In this document: positions 44,598 through 52,869 of the stretch, piece by piece | Numbering within the stretch: the stretch's first letter is position 1 | How the letters are laid out: each line of letters opens with the position of its first letter | Origin: CAZIKF01 sp964539825 | GTDB lineage: Bacteria; Muiribacteriota; UBA6191 | Assembly: GCA_964539825.1 (NCBI GenBank) | Contig: CAZIKF010000022.1 | Location: forward strand, 20,782-84,781 | DNA: 64,000 nucleotides | Reading direction: 5' to 3' | Notes under the pieces: model-generated | Database searches by the model: none | What the model was told of the DNA's origin: nothing | What the model saw: the letters and a program-made list of their open reading frames with translations, nothing else | Position numbers and translations under genes: made by a program

Positions 44598-45926
44598 TTA
44601 TTTATGACCAACGAAGTAGATGGGCTGGAAGGTCATTTCCTCGTAGTAGGTGATGAATGTATCCACATTACTAAAATGGGGTGCCAGTACAGAATTCATG
44701 TCATCCTGGGAGACAATCTCATTCTTGTGCTGCCAATGGCCTGGGAGTCCTTCGGGAGAGAAGACCACCGTATCACCAAGTAAAACGCCTCCCTCATCAA
44801 GAACCTGTGATATTTTCTTCAGAATCCAATGTTGATGTTCCAGGCTAAAATGCTCAATGGCAGCAGTCCAGGTGACAACATCAAAGGGCCCTCTATCGGC
44901 CATCTTCTTCCAGTCCTCTTCGCTGAGAATGGAGCCCCGCAAGAAATTGATTCCTTTGGTCTTAAGTTCAAGAGCGCTGTAAAGATCTTCAGCATCCTGG
45001 CAATCATCCACACATAAAATATTGGAGGTTCCGGTGGAATAAAAGAACTCTGCAAGAAACATACTTCCACAACAAAGATCCAAAACCCTGCAATTTCGTT
45101 TCATATAGCGCTTACCAAATAAGCCTCGTTCAAAGAACTGGATGATGTATTGGTTTGAAAATTCATCGCGATCAAAGTGGCTGCGATGATTGTAGAAAGG
45201 TTCATCAAAAAACCTCAGAAAGCATTTTTGCTGGCGGCTCCAGTCCATGAGCGGGGCTTTTTCAAGGATTCCTCCGCCATGAAGATAGCTTTTTAGGTTG
45301 TTAGCAGCCTGTTCAGAGTCCAATGTAAAGCGGTAATGAGGCTTGGATTCATCAACATATCCACCGTGAAGTCTTTTTCTTGAAAAAGAATCAACGAAAT
45401 CTCTGCATATTGCCATTTGAGGACGGATTTCAGAGGCTTCGAATTCGATCAGTTTTTCCAGACACTTACGCGAGAAAATTTCAAAATTTAGTCCTACGGG
45501 CTCATTGATGGAGAAGATATAGTCCTCATCAAGATTTTCCAACAAAGCTCCAATCGCTTCATTTGAAGGGGAAAGAAAGTCCTCCGGTCTAACCTTGAGG
45601 ATCGATTGAAGTTTTGGGTAGGATTTGAAGGTTGCGTTCAGGCGATTGGTTTCCAATCCAGCACCTTCGGTTTTATCAGTGAAGACTGTAGGTACCGCAC
45701 AACTCTCCAGCATCTCTTCAAGGGCTTGAAGGTCAGATAATTCCTCTTCATTGAGTTCTTGATTGATCCATACATTGGCGAGGATTGGAAGTTGGGTATC
45801 CAGGATGCGCTTAAGGACCAGAGAAATGGAAGAAGTATGTCTTTCATCCAGGGCGGACAAAAATTGGGAGGTCTGCCCAAGCCAATTCTTGGGGTAGTCA
45901 ATGAGCAGGAGAATGGCTTTTTGCAT
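44598..45926 (-). CDS. Degenerate SpsF-like domain fused to a SAM methyltransferase
   Basis: 442 residues. Residues 1 to ~205 follow the SpsF-like domain of the 48554 protein by eye (MQKAILLLIDYPKNWLG against MQGFVVLVDSDRNWLDL; SINEPVGLNFEIFSRKCLE against SYGYPVGIQLEFLTTRVLE) but lack the R-x(4)-R-x-P-x-K nucleotide motif. Residues ~245-442 form a class I methyltransferase: VLDLCCGSMFLAEF (281-294), ILCVDDCQDAE, FDVVTWTAAIEHF. The front domain probably recognises a nucleotide sugar rather than making one. Cupin and PIG-L genes flank it. Confidence 0.7.
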   Translation of the reverse strand: MQKAILLLIDYPKNWLGQTSQFLSALDERHTSSISLVLKRILDTQLPILANVWINQELNEEELSDLQALEEMLESCAVPTVFTDKTEGAGLETNRLNATFKSYPKLQSILKVRPEDFLSPSNEAIGALLENLDEDYIFSINEPVGLNFEIFSRKCLEKLIEFEASEIRPQMAICRDFVDSFSRKRLHGGYVDESKPHYRFTLDSEQAANNLKSYLHGGGILEKAPLMDWSRQQKCFLRFFDEPFYNHRSHFDRDEFSNQYIIQFFERGLFGKRYMKRNCRVLDLCCGSMFLAEFFYSTGTSNILCVDDCQDAEDLYSALELKTKGINFLRGSILSEEDWKKMADRGPFDVVTWTAAIEHFSLEHQHWILKKISQVLDEGGVLLGDTVVFSPEGLPGHWQHKNEIVSQDDMNSVLAPHFSNVDTFITYYEEMTFQPIYFVGHK

Positions 45927-45959
45927 GTGATTATTCCACCTTTATATTGAACTTTTATT

Positions 45960-46655
45960 TCAGGATTGGTAGAAGCGATTTAAATAAAATTGTTCCACGC
46001 AGTTAACTCCCTGAGAACGCCCCAGTACTTCGTGAAACCTTCGAATATTATCCAGGGAGCGTTCGTGTGGGTCAGCCCGCATCTGGGTAGCATATAGGGA
46101 GAGAGCATGGATTTTATCCTCAATCTCATCGTCTATATTGACGAACCAGTTTGCTTGAAAATTTTGATAATTCCAATAAGTCAGGTTGTCATAAGTAAAT
46201 ACGATAGGGGTAAAACTCTTCAAGTGGTGAGGTCTCGGGCGCAGTGCTGTAAAGGCAGCGCGGTAGGTAACCCGGTGGTCCACATTCGTTGAATTTTCGG
46301 CTGGAATTCCGACCATATTAGGATTGAGCTGATTCAGACTGAGCCTGGAATTCTTCTCAATTCTATCCAGTAGTTCCTTTTCTGGTATTCCGTCAAGCTT
46401 AAGATGGAATTCCTCTCCGGGAAAGAAGACTTCATAATCATCAACTTCCAGATAGCTCATGACGGCTTCAAGTTCCTGTTCTCGAACACTCTTTTCAGAG
46501 TAACCTCCGTACTGAGCTTCATCACCGTAGGTCATGATCTGGACATATACTTCTCCTCCAGCTTTCTTGATTTTCCGAATCAAGCCTCCGCAGCCCAGGG
46601 TCTCATCATCAGGATGGGGAGAAATTAAGAGGAGTTTAGTGTCTTTGGAAATCAT
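45960..46655 (-). CDS. PIG-L/LmbE-family N-deacetylase
   Basis: 231 residues. ISPHPDDETLGCGG supplies His13, Asp15 and Asp16 of the zinc/catalytic site, and NVDHRVTYRAAF the second histidine. It is the second deacetylase of the locus and is more similar in layout to short LmbE proteins than to long ones. It probably deacetylates a GlcNAc- or QuiNAc-type sugar. Its ATG overlaps the epimerase gene stop by 4 bases; a 33-base gap leads to the methyltransferase fusion. Confidence 0.87.
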   Translation of the reverse strand: MISKDTKLLLISPHPDDETLGCGGLIRKIKKAGGEVYVQIMTYGDEAQYGGYSEKSVREQELEAVMSYLEVDDYEVFFPGEEFHLKLDGIPEKELLDRIEKNSRLSLNQLNPNMVGIPAENSTNVDHRVTYRAAFTALRPRPHHLKSFTPIVFTYDNLTYWNYQNFQANWFVNIDDEIEDKIHALSLYATQMRADPHERSLDNIRRFHEVLGRSQGVNCVEQFYLNRFYQS

Positions 46656-47596
46656 AGTTTCTCTTTCAGCCAGGTGCGATTTCTATGGATGCCCAGTTCC
46701 AAATCTATGGCGGGAGCCCAATTCAACGATTGTCCCGCGAGTGTGGAATCACAAAGCAGTTCATGGATCTCACTTTGCGGGTGTGGATGGGGGACATGGG
46801 ATATCTGCCCTTTCTCTTCTAAAATCAAGTTTGCAAGATCAATTATCGTGATTTTAGTACCAGAACCCGCATTGAGTATTAAGGGTGCCTCTTCAGCACA
46901 GAGGTAATCCACCAGAAAACGAGCGCAGTCTTCAACAAAGAGAAAATCACGGGTCTGAGCGCCGTCTCCAAAAATTTGGATCGGTTTTCCCTGCATAGCT
47001 AGATGGAGAAATACAGGAATCACACCACCCTCTTTATTGGTGGGTTGTTGGTGCGGACCGTAAGTGTTAAAAGGTCTGGCTACACGAACCTTCATGCCAT
47101 AGCTATGATGATAGCTAATACACAATTGCTCCGCCGCAAGTTTTGAGGCGCCATATGGTGATAAGGGTTCGGTTGGATAGGATTCAGAAATACCCTTTGC
47201 TGGAAGTCCTGTACTTTGGCTGAAGCCATAGACCATGCATGTGCTGGCCAATAGAAAAGGAACCTGGTACTGGCGGCACCGTTCTAAAACACGGTGGGTG
47301 CCTTCAAGGTTTACCCGCATGATTTCAAAAGGTAGATCAATACTCTCCTGTACATCCCCCTTTGCCGCGAGATGGTAGCAAGCGACGCACTCCTTAAAAG
47401 GTACTTTTTGAAGATCTTGTTCCAATAGAATGTCGCCATGGATGACATCGGAACTCCTTAAACCTTCAAGGTTCCTTTCTTCACCAGTGGAAAAATCATC
47501 GAATACGATAGGCTCAAAACCTCTTTGTTCGAGGACCTTTACAACCCAACTTCCTATGAATCCGGCACCACCGGTTACTAAGACCTTATTACCCAT
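46652..47596 (-). CDS. NAD-dependent sugar-nucleotide epimerase/dehydratase
   Basis: 314 residues, extended SDR. VTGGAGFIGSW (7-17) binds NAD; STCMVYG (118-124) and Y148-x3-K152 are catalytic; ARPFNTYGPHQQPTNKEG is typical of UDP-glucose/GlcNAc 4-epimerases and dTDP/UDP-hexuronate enzymes. It likely interconverts C4 configuration of a UDP sugar. It overlaps the radical SAM gene by 8 bases and the PIG-L gene by 4. Confidence 0.88.
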   Translation of the reverse strand: MGNKVLVTGGAGFIGSWVVKVLEQRGFEPIVFDDFSTGEERNLEGLRSSDVIHGDILLEQDLQKVPFKECVACYHLAAKGDVQESIDLPFEIMRVNLEGTHRVLERCRQYQVPFLLASTCMVYGFSQSTGLPAKGISESYPTEPLSPYGASKLAAEQLCISYHHSYGMKVRVARPFNTYGPHQQPTNKEGGVIPVFLHLAMQGKPIQIFGDGAQTRDFLFVEDCARFLVDYLCAEEAPLILNAGSGTKITIIDLANLILEEKGQISHVPHPHPQSEIHELLCDSTLAGQSLNWAPAIDLELGIHRNRTWLKEKL

Positions 47597-48551
47597 CGTG
47601 CGTTTCGAACTTTAGGGCGTCGCAACCCTGGCAGATTCTTTCTTGATCTCTACGAAAAGCCTGAAAATTACTACTCTTCCATAGCGCTTCCAGTGTATCG
47701 AATTCGGAAAGCTTTCCGATCACAGTATCAGGTAAGAGGGTACATGGTGTGACCTCACCCTTCAGGTTGACATAGAAGCTCTCAAAGGTTTGCGGACATT
47801 TTCCCCCCAGGCCAAAGTAGTGCTTTCGGGTTCCTGATTTATACCTGGCTAACGGAGTAGAAACTACACATTGCCAACGTCCCTTGCTGCGTTGAGCTTC
47901 AATCTCATTGTAAAGCGCGCGTTCCTCAGAATAGGGTACTCGAAGTCCGGCATCATCACGAGCGATGTTTGGCCCGAAGAGAACATGCATATACACGCCT
48001 AGCTTATCAACAGCATCTATGATTTCGAATATTTCATCGCGGTTGGACTTTTGAATTAAGGTGTTGATGCGAATTCTCAAGTTATGGGAATCCTTATATG
48101 ATAAGAGTTCTTCCAGGTTTTTCCAGACCGGATTATTTATGTGTCCGGTGAAATCTTTCTTTCTACGCTCAAGGCTGTCAATACTAAGAGTGATGTCCTT
48201 AACAGAGCTATCGAGCAGGGTTTGCAGGCGTTCCTTTTTAAGAAGTAGTCCATTGGTAGTTAGAGAGATTTCCATGCCTTTATCGGCCGCATATCGCACG
48301 ATCTCACAAAATCTTGAATGATGGGTTAGCTCCCCCCAGCCTCCCAGGTCGATGCGAGTCTGCTTCAGGCGGTGAAGTTGATCAATGACTTCGCAGAAGA
48401 GTTCAAAGGGCATCTCATTAAGCTCTATGGGCAGTTCGTGGCGGGGGCACATAGCACAATCAAGATTGCATGCATTATTCACTTCAAGTTGGACCTGCGA
48501 TGGGATGTCTGGTACCTGAAATAAAATTTTACCGAGATCGTCGACCCACAT
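47589..48551 (-). CDS. Radical SAM/SPASM protein
   Basis: 320 residues from ATG 48551, which follows the upstream stop by two bases and has an AGGG-rich stretch just before it; the TTG at 48590 would add 13 residues inside the previous gene. The cluster motif is CNLDCAMC (Cys28, Cys32, Cys35), then LGGWGELTHH, the TTNGLLL strand and LSIDSLERR. A SPASM-like end has CPQTFESFY, VTPCTLL and CQGC. It lies directly after the SpsF-radical SAM fusion gene, so the two may act in sequence on a sugar nucleotide. Confidence 0.86.
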   Translation of the reverse strand: MWVDDLGKILFQVPDIPSQVQLEVNNACNLDCAMCPRHELPIELNEMPFELFCEVIDQLHRLKQTRIDLGGWGELTHHSRFCEIVRYAADKGMEISLTTNGLLLKKERLQTLLDSSVKDITLSIDSLERRKKDFTGHINNPVWKNLEELLSYKDSHNLRIRINTLIQKSNRDEIFEIIDAVDKLGVYMHVLFGPNIARDDAGLRVPYSEERALYNEIEAQRSKGRWQCVVSTPLARYKSGTRKHYFGLGGKCPQTFESFYVNLKGEVTPCTLLPDTVIGKLSEFDTLEALWKSSNFQAFRRDQERICQGCDALKFETHDG

Positions 48552-48553
48552 CC

Positions 48554-50074
48554 CTATCCCTGTACCTTCCACATATTGCAGTCTTTGCAAATATCAATCT
48601 GATCGTATTTGCCGTCTAGATGCAGCTTGCGTAGACGTTGGTATTCCGGGCTGGTCCAGATCTCCCGGAGGCTCTTGTCCTTAGCGTTGCCCATATTCAT
48701 ATTATTGTCAAAAACAGCACAGCATATTGAGGTAGAGCCATCGCAGAAGACCATCATGGTACGCCACAGTTCTCGACAGGGAAATCGCTCTAATTCCTGC
48801 CCCCTCAAGGGGCCAGCTTCCTCAAAGACTCCCCCCCAGTTGTGGACGTTGGGAATAGAGATTTCATCTACCCGATCACTCCAGCTCGCCTTGAACTCTT
48901 CAATTTCTGTTTCAGTTTCATCCATGCGTATGATTTGGAGCGAAACTTTCATGTCTATGTCTGGGTATTCTTCCCGTATTGAGAGTAGGGTATGGAGATT
49001 CTTCATGACCCGGTCGAATTTCCCATTTACTCGAACCTTTTCATAGGTTTCTTTGGTGGCCCCATCAAGACTAATGCTGAGGTGGTGGGGCGGTGACTGA
49101 AACAGTCTGTGGACATTATTTTCGGATAGATAATGGCCATTCGTATTGATTTTCACCTGGAGTCCGACTCTGCTCGCATAGTCCACCATATCGAAGAGTT
49201 CTCCCGAGATAAAGGGTTCTCCATATCCATTTAGCGTGATCAGGTTCACTCCCATCTCAGCGCATTCATCAGCAACCTTGCGAAAAGTGTCCATGGTCAT
49301 TGAGCCTAGCGATCTTTCCATCTCATCCCTTGGACACATGACGCATTTGAGATTACATTTATTGGTAGGCTCGATGTTGACCATCGTGGGCATGGGTAGA
49401 TATTCCTGCTGTAGTCTTTCGTGCACCCCCATCATTTCTCTCAGGGAGCCAACATTGAATGTGCCTACATCTTCGATCATTCTCGAGACCAATTGGGAAT
49501 CCTGGGAGGTTCCTGTGGTCCAGCGTAATTCCGGACGAGTCAATTCGGGGATTCTGGGCTGCAGGGGTGTGATCTGTAATTTTTCAAGCAAGTCTGTTCT
49601 CACGATGTCACGAATTCTTTTATCACTCTCCGTTTGCTCACATAATTCCAATACCCGGGTTGTTAAAAATTCAAGCTGAATCCCCACCGGATAACCATAA
49701 CTAAACGCGTAATCATGACTTTCCAGTGCCTTTAGACCACGCGGGATGAGTGAGTTTCCAAGGATGGGATTATCTGCGCTGATTCGAATGATCTGATCGA
49801 GTTTTAATTTATCAGCTGCTTCTCTCACCCTTTGAGTTTCATTAGGCTGCTTAGTGAACAGAAGTGTTAAGTCTGGATTTTCTTTGGAAAGAGACTCCCA
49901 AAAAGGCTTTTCCTTTTCCCCGTCTGAGATGGAGAGGATAACAGGGTAAAGAAAGGTCCGGACTTGATCGAGAAGATGCTCAAGAAAGGTTTTACCCTGG
50001 ACCTTTTGAAAGATTCTTGTAGGTAGATCAAGCCAATTTCGGTCTGAGTCTACTAGGACGACAAATCCTTGCAT
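48554..50074 (-). CDS. Fusion of SpsF-like nucleotidyltransferase domain and radical SAM/SPASM enzyme
   Basis: 506 residues. Residues 1 to ~165 have the SpsF/CMP-sugar synthetase pattern (ISADNPILGN near 99-108), but the N-terminal R-x(4)-R-x-P-x-K motif is absent. Residues ~225-506 are a full radical SAM domain: CNLKCVMC (Cys240, Cys244, Cys247), LNGYGEPF, KINTNGHYL, LSISLDGATKETYE, then a SPASM end with CRELW, FCDGSTSICC and ICKDCNMW. The front may bind a nucleotide sugar and present it to the radical enzyme. First gene of a seven-gene minus operon reaching 41632. Confidence 0.83.
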   Translation of the reverse strand: MQGFVVLVDSDRNWLDLPTRIFQKVQGKTFLEHLLDQVRTFLYPVILSISDGEKEKPFWESLSKENPDLTLLFTKQPNETQRVREAADKLKLDQIIRISADNPILGNSLIPRGLKALESHDYAFSYGYPVGIQLEFLTTRVLELCEQTESDKRIRDIVRTDLLEKLQITPLQPRIPELTRPELRWTTGTSQDSQLVSRMIEDVGTFNVGSLREMMGVHERLQQEYLPMPTMVNIEPTNKCNLKCVMCPRDEMERSLGSMTMDTFRKVADECAEMGVNLITLNGYGEPFISGELFDMVDYASRVGLQVKINTNGHYLSENNVHRLFQSPPHHLSISLDGATKETYEKVRVNGKFDRVMKNLHTLLSIREEYPDIDMKVSLQIIRMDETETEIEEFKASWSDRVDEISIPNVHNWGGVFEEAGPLRGQELERFPCRELWRTMMVFCDGSTSICCAVFDNNMNMGNAKDKSLREIWTSPEYQRLRKLHLDGKYDQIDICKDCNMWKVQG

Positions 50075-50156
50075 GAGTTAGCCACCAGGTAAAAGGGTAC
50101 AGTATGACATTACGTTATCGGCAAAAAACCTGCACATCTTAATAGAAGATGAGAAG

Positions 50157-50202
50157 AATTCGTAGATTTAGATCAGGGGTGTCCTAATGGGGACTACGAA
50201 TT
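50157..50202 (-). terminator. Inverted repeat over the end of the WbqC-like gene
   Basis: AATTCGTAG (50157-50165) pairs perfectly with CTACGAATT (50194-50202) around a 28-base loop that itself contains GTCC/GGAC. It straddles the TAG of the WbqC-like gene (50184-50186). On the minus strand it is followed by a pyrimidine-rich, only moderately T-rich stretch, so it is a weak terminator candidate. Confidence 0.4.
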
Positions 50203-50918
50203 GGGAATTTATTTTCGTAAGCCTCTAACAGGTTCTGGATTCCTACAACACCCACATTAAAGAGCGCATCGAGAACGGTGAGCCCATTCATAAAGTCTCC
50301 CTGGGCCTGAGCATAGGGCTGAACTTGAAGGTAGTCAAAGAAGTACTGGTATATCAATCGGATTCCCTGCTCCTCGAAATCCTCCGGTCTTTGATAATTC
50401 ATTGCCCGGGTGCCCGAAAAGTAAATGGATCCACCAGATTTCTTGGTTAACTCCATCATCAATTCATCTCTTTTAGACTCGGGTTCCATTTCACTACTTA
50501 AAGTTACAGGGGTTGAGATCTCAAGGAGCTTACAGGTCTCCAGGACCAGAAAAGTATTGATTCTGGCCAGGTTTTGGCTAAGGTCGACCCTTTGGAGTAA
50601 GTCCTCAATCCAGGGATAATAAGTTTTAAAAAATGGTGAATTGTTATAGTAGCGGAGAATTCCCAGGTGGGATTGGATCCAATTCTCATCAGCTAGCATT
50701 ACGTCTAAGATGGGAGTAGTGGGATGATGTTTTCGCAAAGGAATTTTCAGGTATTTCTTTCCTGATTGAGTGCGAACAGGTACTCGAGCCGTGAAATTCT
50801 TTCTTGCGATAGAGACATGATCCAGAAGAATAAAAACATCACTGGCAAAAATTTTATGAAAGTAGCCCAGCCAGGGAAAATAGCTGGGCTGATGGATGGC
50901 AACTACTACTTCATTCAT
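50184..50918 (-). CDS. WbqC-like family protein
   Basis: 244 residues. The N-terminal AIHQPSYFPWLGYFHKI, followed by DVFILLDHV and ARKNFTARVPVRT, is the signature of the WbqC family found in O-antigen and other amino-sugar loci. Molecular function is not established for the family. It lies 26 bases downstream of the GT2 gene, in the minus-strand group 52781-50184. Confidence 0.88.
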   Translation of the reverse strand: MNEVVVAIHQPSYFPWLGYFHKIFASDVFILLDHVSIARKNFTARVPVRTQSGKKYLKIPLRKHHPTTPILDVMLADENWIQSHLGILRYYNNSPFFKTYYPWIEDLLQRVDLSQNLARINTFLVLETCKLLEISTPVTLSSEMEPESKRDELMMELTKKSGGSIYFSGTRAMNYQRPEDFEEQGIRLIYQYFFDYLQVQPYAQAQGDFMNGLTVLDALFNVGVVGIQNLLEAYENKFPIRSPH

Positions 50919-50943
50919 CGTGTTGTTCCTGGTTCCAGATTTA

Positions 50944-51894
50944 TCATTGAATTTTAACCAGGTTCAGTAGATCGGCATCTTTAAGCCGGGACTTTCTTTT
51001 TCGTGCCTGACGGACTGACCAGATTCGTGGTAGATGCAGAAAAATCCAAAGCCATGCCCGCAGATAGTCGAGATTTCTACCTGAAACGATAGAGCCTATA
51101 ACAAAAAATGGGAATCGGAGATAGTGCTTTGCCCAGAGGAGCCAATCGGTGGCATTGAGATAAAAGAACAGCAGCTTATTACGGCGATTGATCCTGCGTA
51201 CATCGTCCGGTACAAATCGGGAGATAGTGGCTTGTCCCAAATGTTCCGATACAGCTTCGGGTTCATACAAAATTTTCCAGCCCTGTTTGGCGGCACGATA
51301 GGAAAGGTCGGCATCTTCCCAATAAAAGGGAAGAAATAAGGGCTCAAATCCACCTAAGACCCGAAACGGCTCTTTGCGGTAGGCACCAAGACAACCCACA
51401 TTGAGGTGGCGCCTTTTGGAGGTTCGATCCTCTTTTGGCTGAGAGTTTATCCAGAAATGCCCCCTTTTGAATTCCAGCTCCAACAACCCGGCCTGGTAGC
51501 ATCTGGATCCCTCATCTACAGTCTTTGGAACTACCAGAAAAAGATCAGGATCTTGTTCAAATGGTTTGAGAATTCTGTCTAGAAATCCGGAATCGATGTA
51601 TTCATCGTTGTTGAGCAGTAAAATAATTTTTCCCATGGCGAGTTCCACGGCTTCGTTGTAGGCGCACAAGACTGTATTTGACTTCATGGCAACCGTACGT
51701 AATTGATCTCCATAGGAACTCAATACTTCCCTGCTGGCATCAATACTCGCGTTATCTACTACAATCAATTCCCCCCGGGCTCCCGAAGCCTCCATCGCTT
51801 GAAAACAGTGCTTTATACAGCGGGGAAGCAGATCAGCTCCGTTGTAATTCAATATCAGTATGGAATAGTCCATAGGTAGGAAGGGGAATTTCAT
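50944..51894 (-). CDS. Family 2 glycosyltransferase (rhamnosyltransferase-like)
   Basis: 316 residues. YSILILNYNGADLLPRC and VVDNASIDAS form the GT-A UDP/dTDP-binding part; LLLNNDEY holds the DxD-like metal site (NND), and FYWEDADLSYRAAKQGWK is the catalytic ED-Y block seen in rhamnosyl- and galactosyltransferases such as WbbL and GlfT. A hydrophobic patch near residues 245-285 may attach it to the inner membrane. Its ATG overlaps the reductase stop (ATGA), and its downstream neighbour is the WbqC-like gene. Confidence 0.86.
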   Translation of the reverse strand: MKFPFLPMDYSILILNYNGADLLPRCIKHCFQAMEASGARGELIVVDNASIDASREVLSSYGDQLRTVAMKSNTVLCAYNEAVELAMGKIILLLNNDEYIDSGFLDRILKPFEQDPDLFLVVPKTVDEGSRCYQAGLLELEFKRGHFWINSQPKEDRTSKRRHLNVGCLGAYRKEPFRVLGGFEPLFLPFYWEDADLSYRAAKQGWKILYEPEAVSEHLGQATISRFVPDDVRRINRRNKLLFFYLNATDWLLWAKHYLRFPFFVIGSIVSGRNLDYLRAWLWIFLHLPRIWSVRQARKRKSRLKDADLLNLVKIQ

Positions 51895-52781
51895 TCTCTG
51901 AGTTCAGAGAGGATTTGCATGATGGATCTTGAAGGATGTCGGGTGCTTTTCAAGCCACTGTGCCTCGGTCTGATCCTGCCGTATTCATTATCAGGAAAAG
52001 TGGAAGGTACCAGATTTGTAGAAAGCTTGAAATGGTCTCGAATCAATACTCCTGTCTCGTAGACACTCAGAATTTCTTGTGAGCAAGCATGCCAGATGCC
52101 TGACCCCCCGTTTCCAGCTTCCAATTCTATGAGAATCTTCTCACAAATTTCAAAGACCTCTCGGGCCGAAACCGGAGAAAATGTTTTGTCGGAGAATAAC
52201 TTCAGGGCAGGTCCGCCCGCTGGCGTAGATTCCATCCACCGAACGAGAGTATTTGAGTGATGAGATAGGTGGTAAGGGTGGTCCAAAGGAGTGAATCGAA
52301 TTACGGCTCCGCGCTCGTAGGTCAGGGTACTGATTTCACCGCTAAGCTTTGTTTGTCCGTAGATCCCTGCAGGGTTGGGGGGTGAGTTTTCCAGGTAGTA
52401 TTCGTGGCTCCCGGGAAAGACGAAGTCAGTGGAGATATAGACCAGGGCCGCATTTCGCTGCCTGGCCGCGGAAACTACTAACTCAGTTCCTTTATCATTG
52501 ATGATCCTGGCCAATTCGGGATTCTCCTGGCAATAATTGACATCGGTGAGAGCGGCACAGTGGATGATCGCGTCAGTTTCTTCAGGGATGGACTCAAGCT
52601 GGCGTTGGGCGCAGGAAGGATCTTCCAAATTGAGCCGAATAAAGTCTCGCTCAAGCTTTGGCGCAGGAAAGGGAGGGGGAGAAAGATGAAAAGAACCTGA
52701 AATACGATTTCCAATAGAGTGGAAAAATTGGGCTAAATTCCACCCAAGTGCCCCATTGACACCAGTGATAAAAAGATTCAC
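51891..52781 (-). CDS. RfbD-like dTDP-4-dehydrorhamnose reductase family protein
   Basis: 296 residues, GTG start. FITGVNGALGWNLA is the NAD(P) site; HCAALTDVNYCQENP, VYISTDFVF and Y-x3-K in GIYGQTKLSGE are RfbD hallmarks. It would reduce the 4-keto group of a dTDP- or UDP-deoxyhexose. No rfbA/B/C genes are nearby, so a dTDP-rhamnose pathway is not shown. First gene of a three-gene minus-strand unit; an inverted repeat lies in its promoter region. Confidence 0.85.
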   Translation of the reverse strand: MNLFITGVNGALGWNLAQFFHSIGNRISGSFHLSPPPFPAPKLERDFIRLNLEDPSCAQRQLESIPEETDAIIHCAALTDVNYCQENPELARIINDKGTELVVSAARQRNAALVYISTDFVFPGSHEYYLENSPPNPAGIYGQTKLSGEISTLTYERGAVIRFTPLDHPYHLSHHSNTLVRWMESTPAGGPALKLFSDKTFSPVSAREVFEICEKILIELEAGNGGSGIWHACSQEILSVYETGVLIRDHFKLSTNLVPSTFPDNEYGRIRPRHSGLKSTRHPSRSIMQILSELRE

Positions 52782-52814
52782 AGCTCAGATTCCATTTTTT
52801 GTCTAGTTTCGAAG

Positions 52815-52845
52815 AGTTTAACCGAAACACTAACTGGGTTAAACT
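52815..52845. promoter_or_regulatory. Perfect 9-bp inverted repeat between divergent genes
   Basis: AGTTTAACC (52815-52823) and GGTTAAACT (52837-52845) with a 13-base spacer (half-site centres 22 bases apart, two helical turns). It is centred in the 88-base gap between the RfbD-like gene and the DnaB-like gene. The spacing suits a dimeric regulator contacting one face of DNA. Confidence 0.5.
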
Positions 52846-52869
52846 GGTAGTGCCCTGAGGAGAGCACAG

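Noticed and set aside
51891..52781. dTDP-rhamnose biosynthesis cluster
   Set aside because: Only the RfbD-like reductase is found; no clear RfbA, RfbB or RfbC is present.
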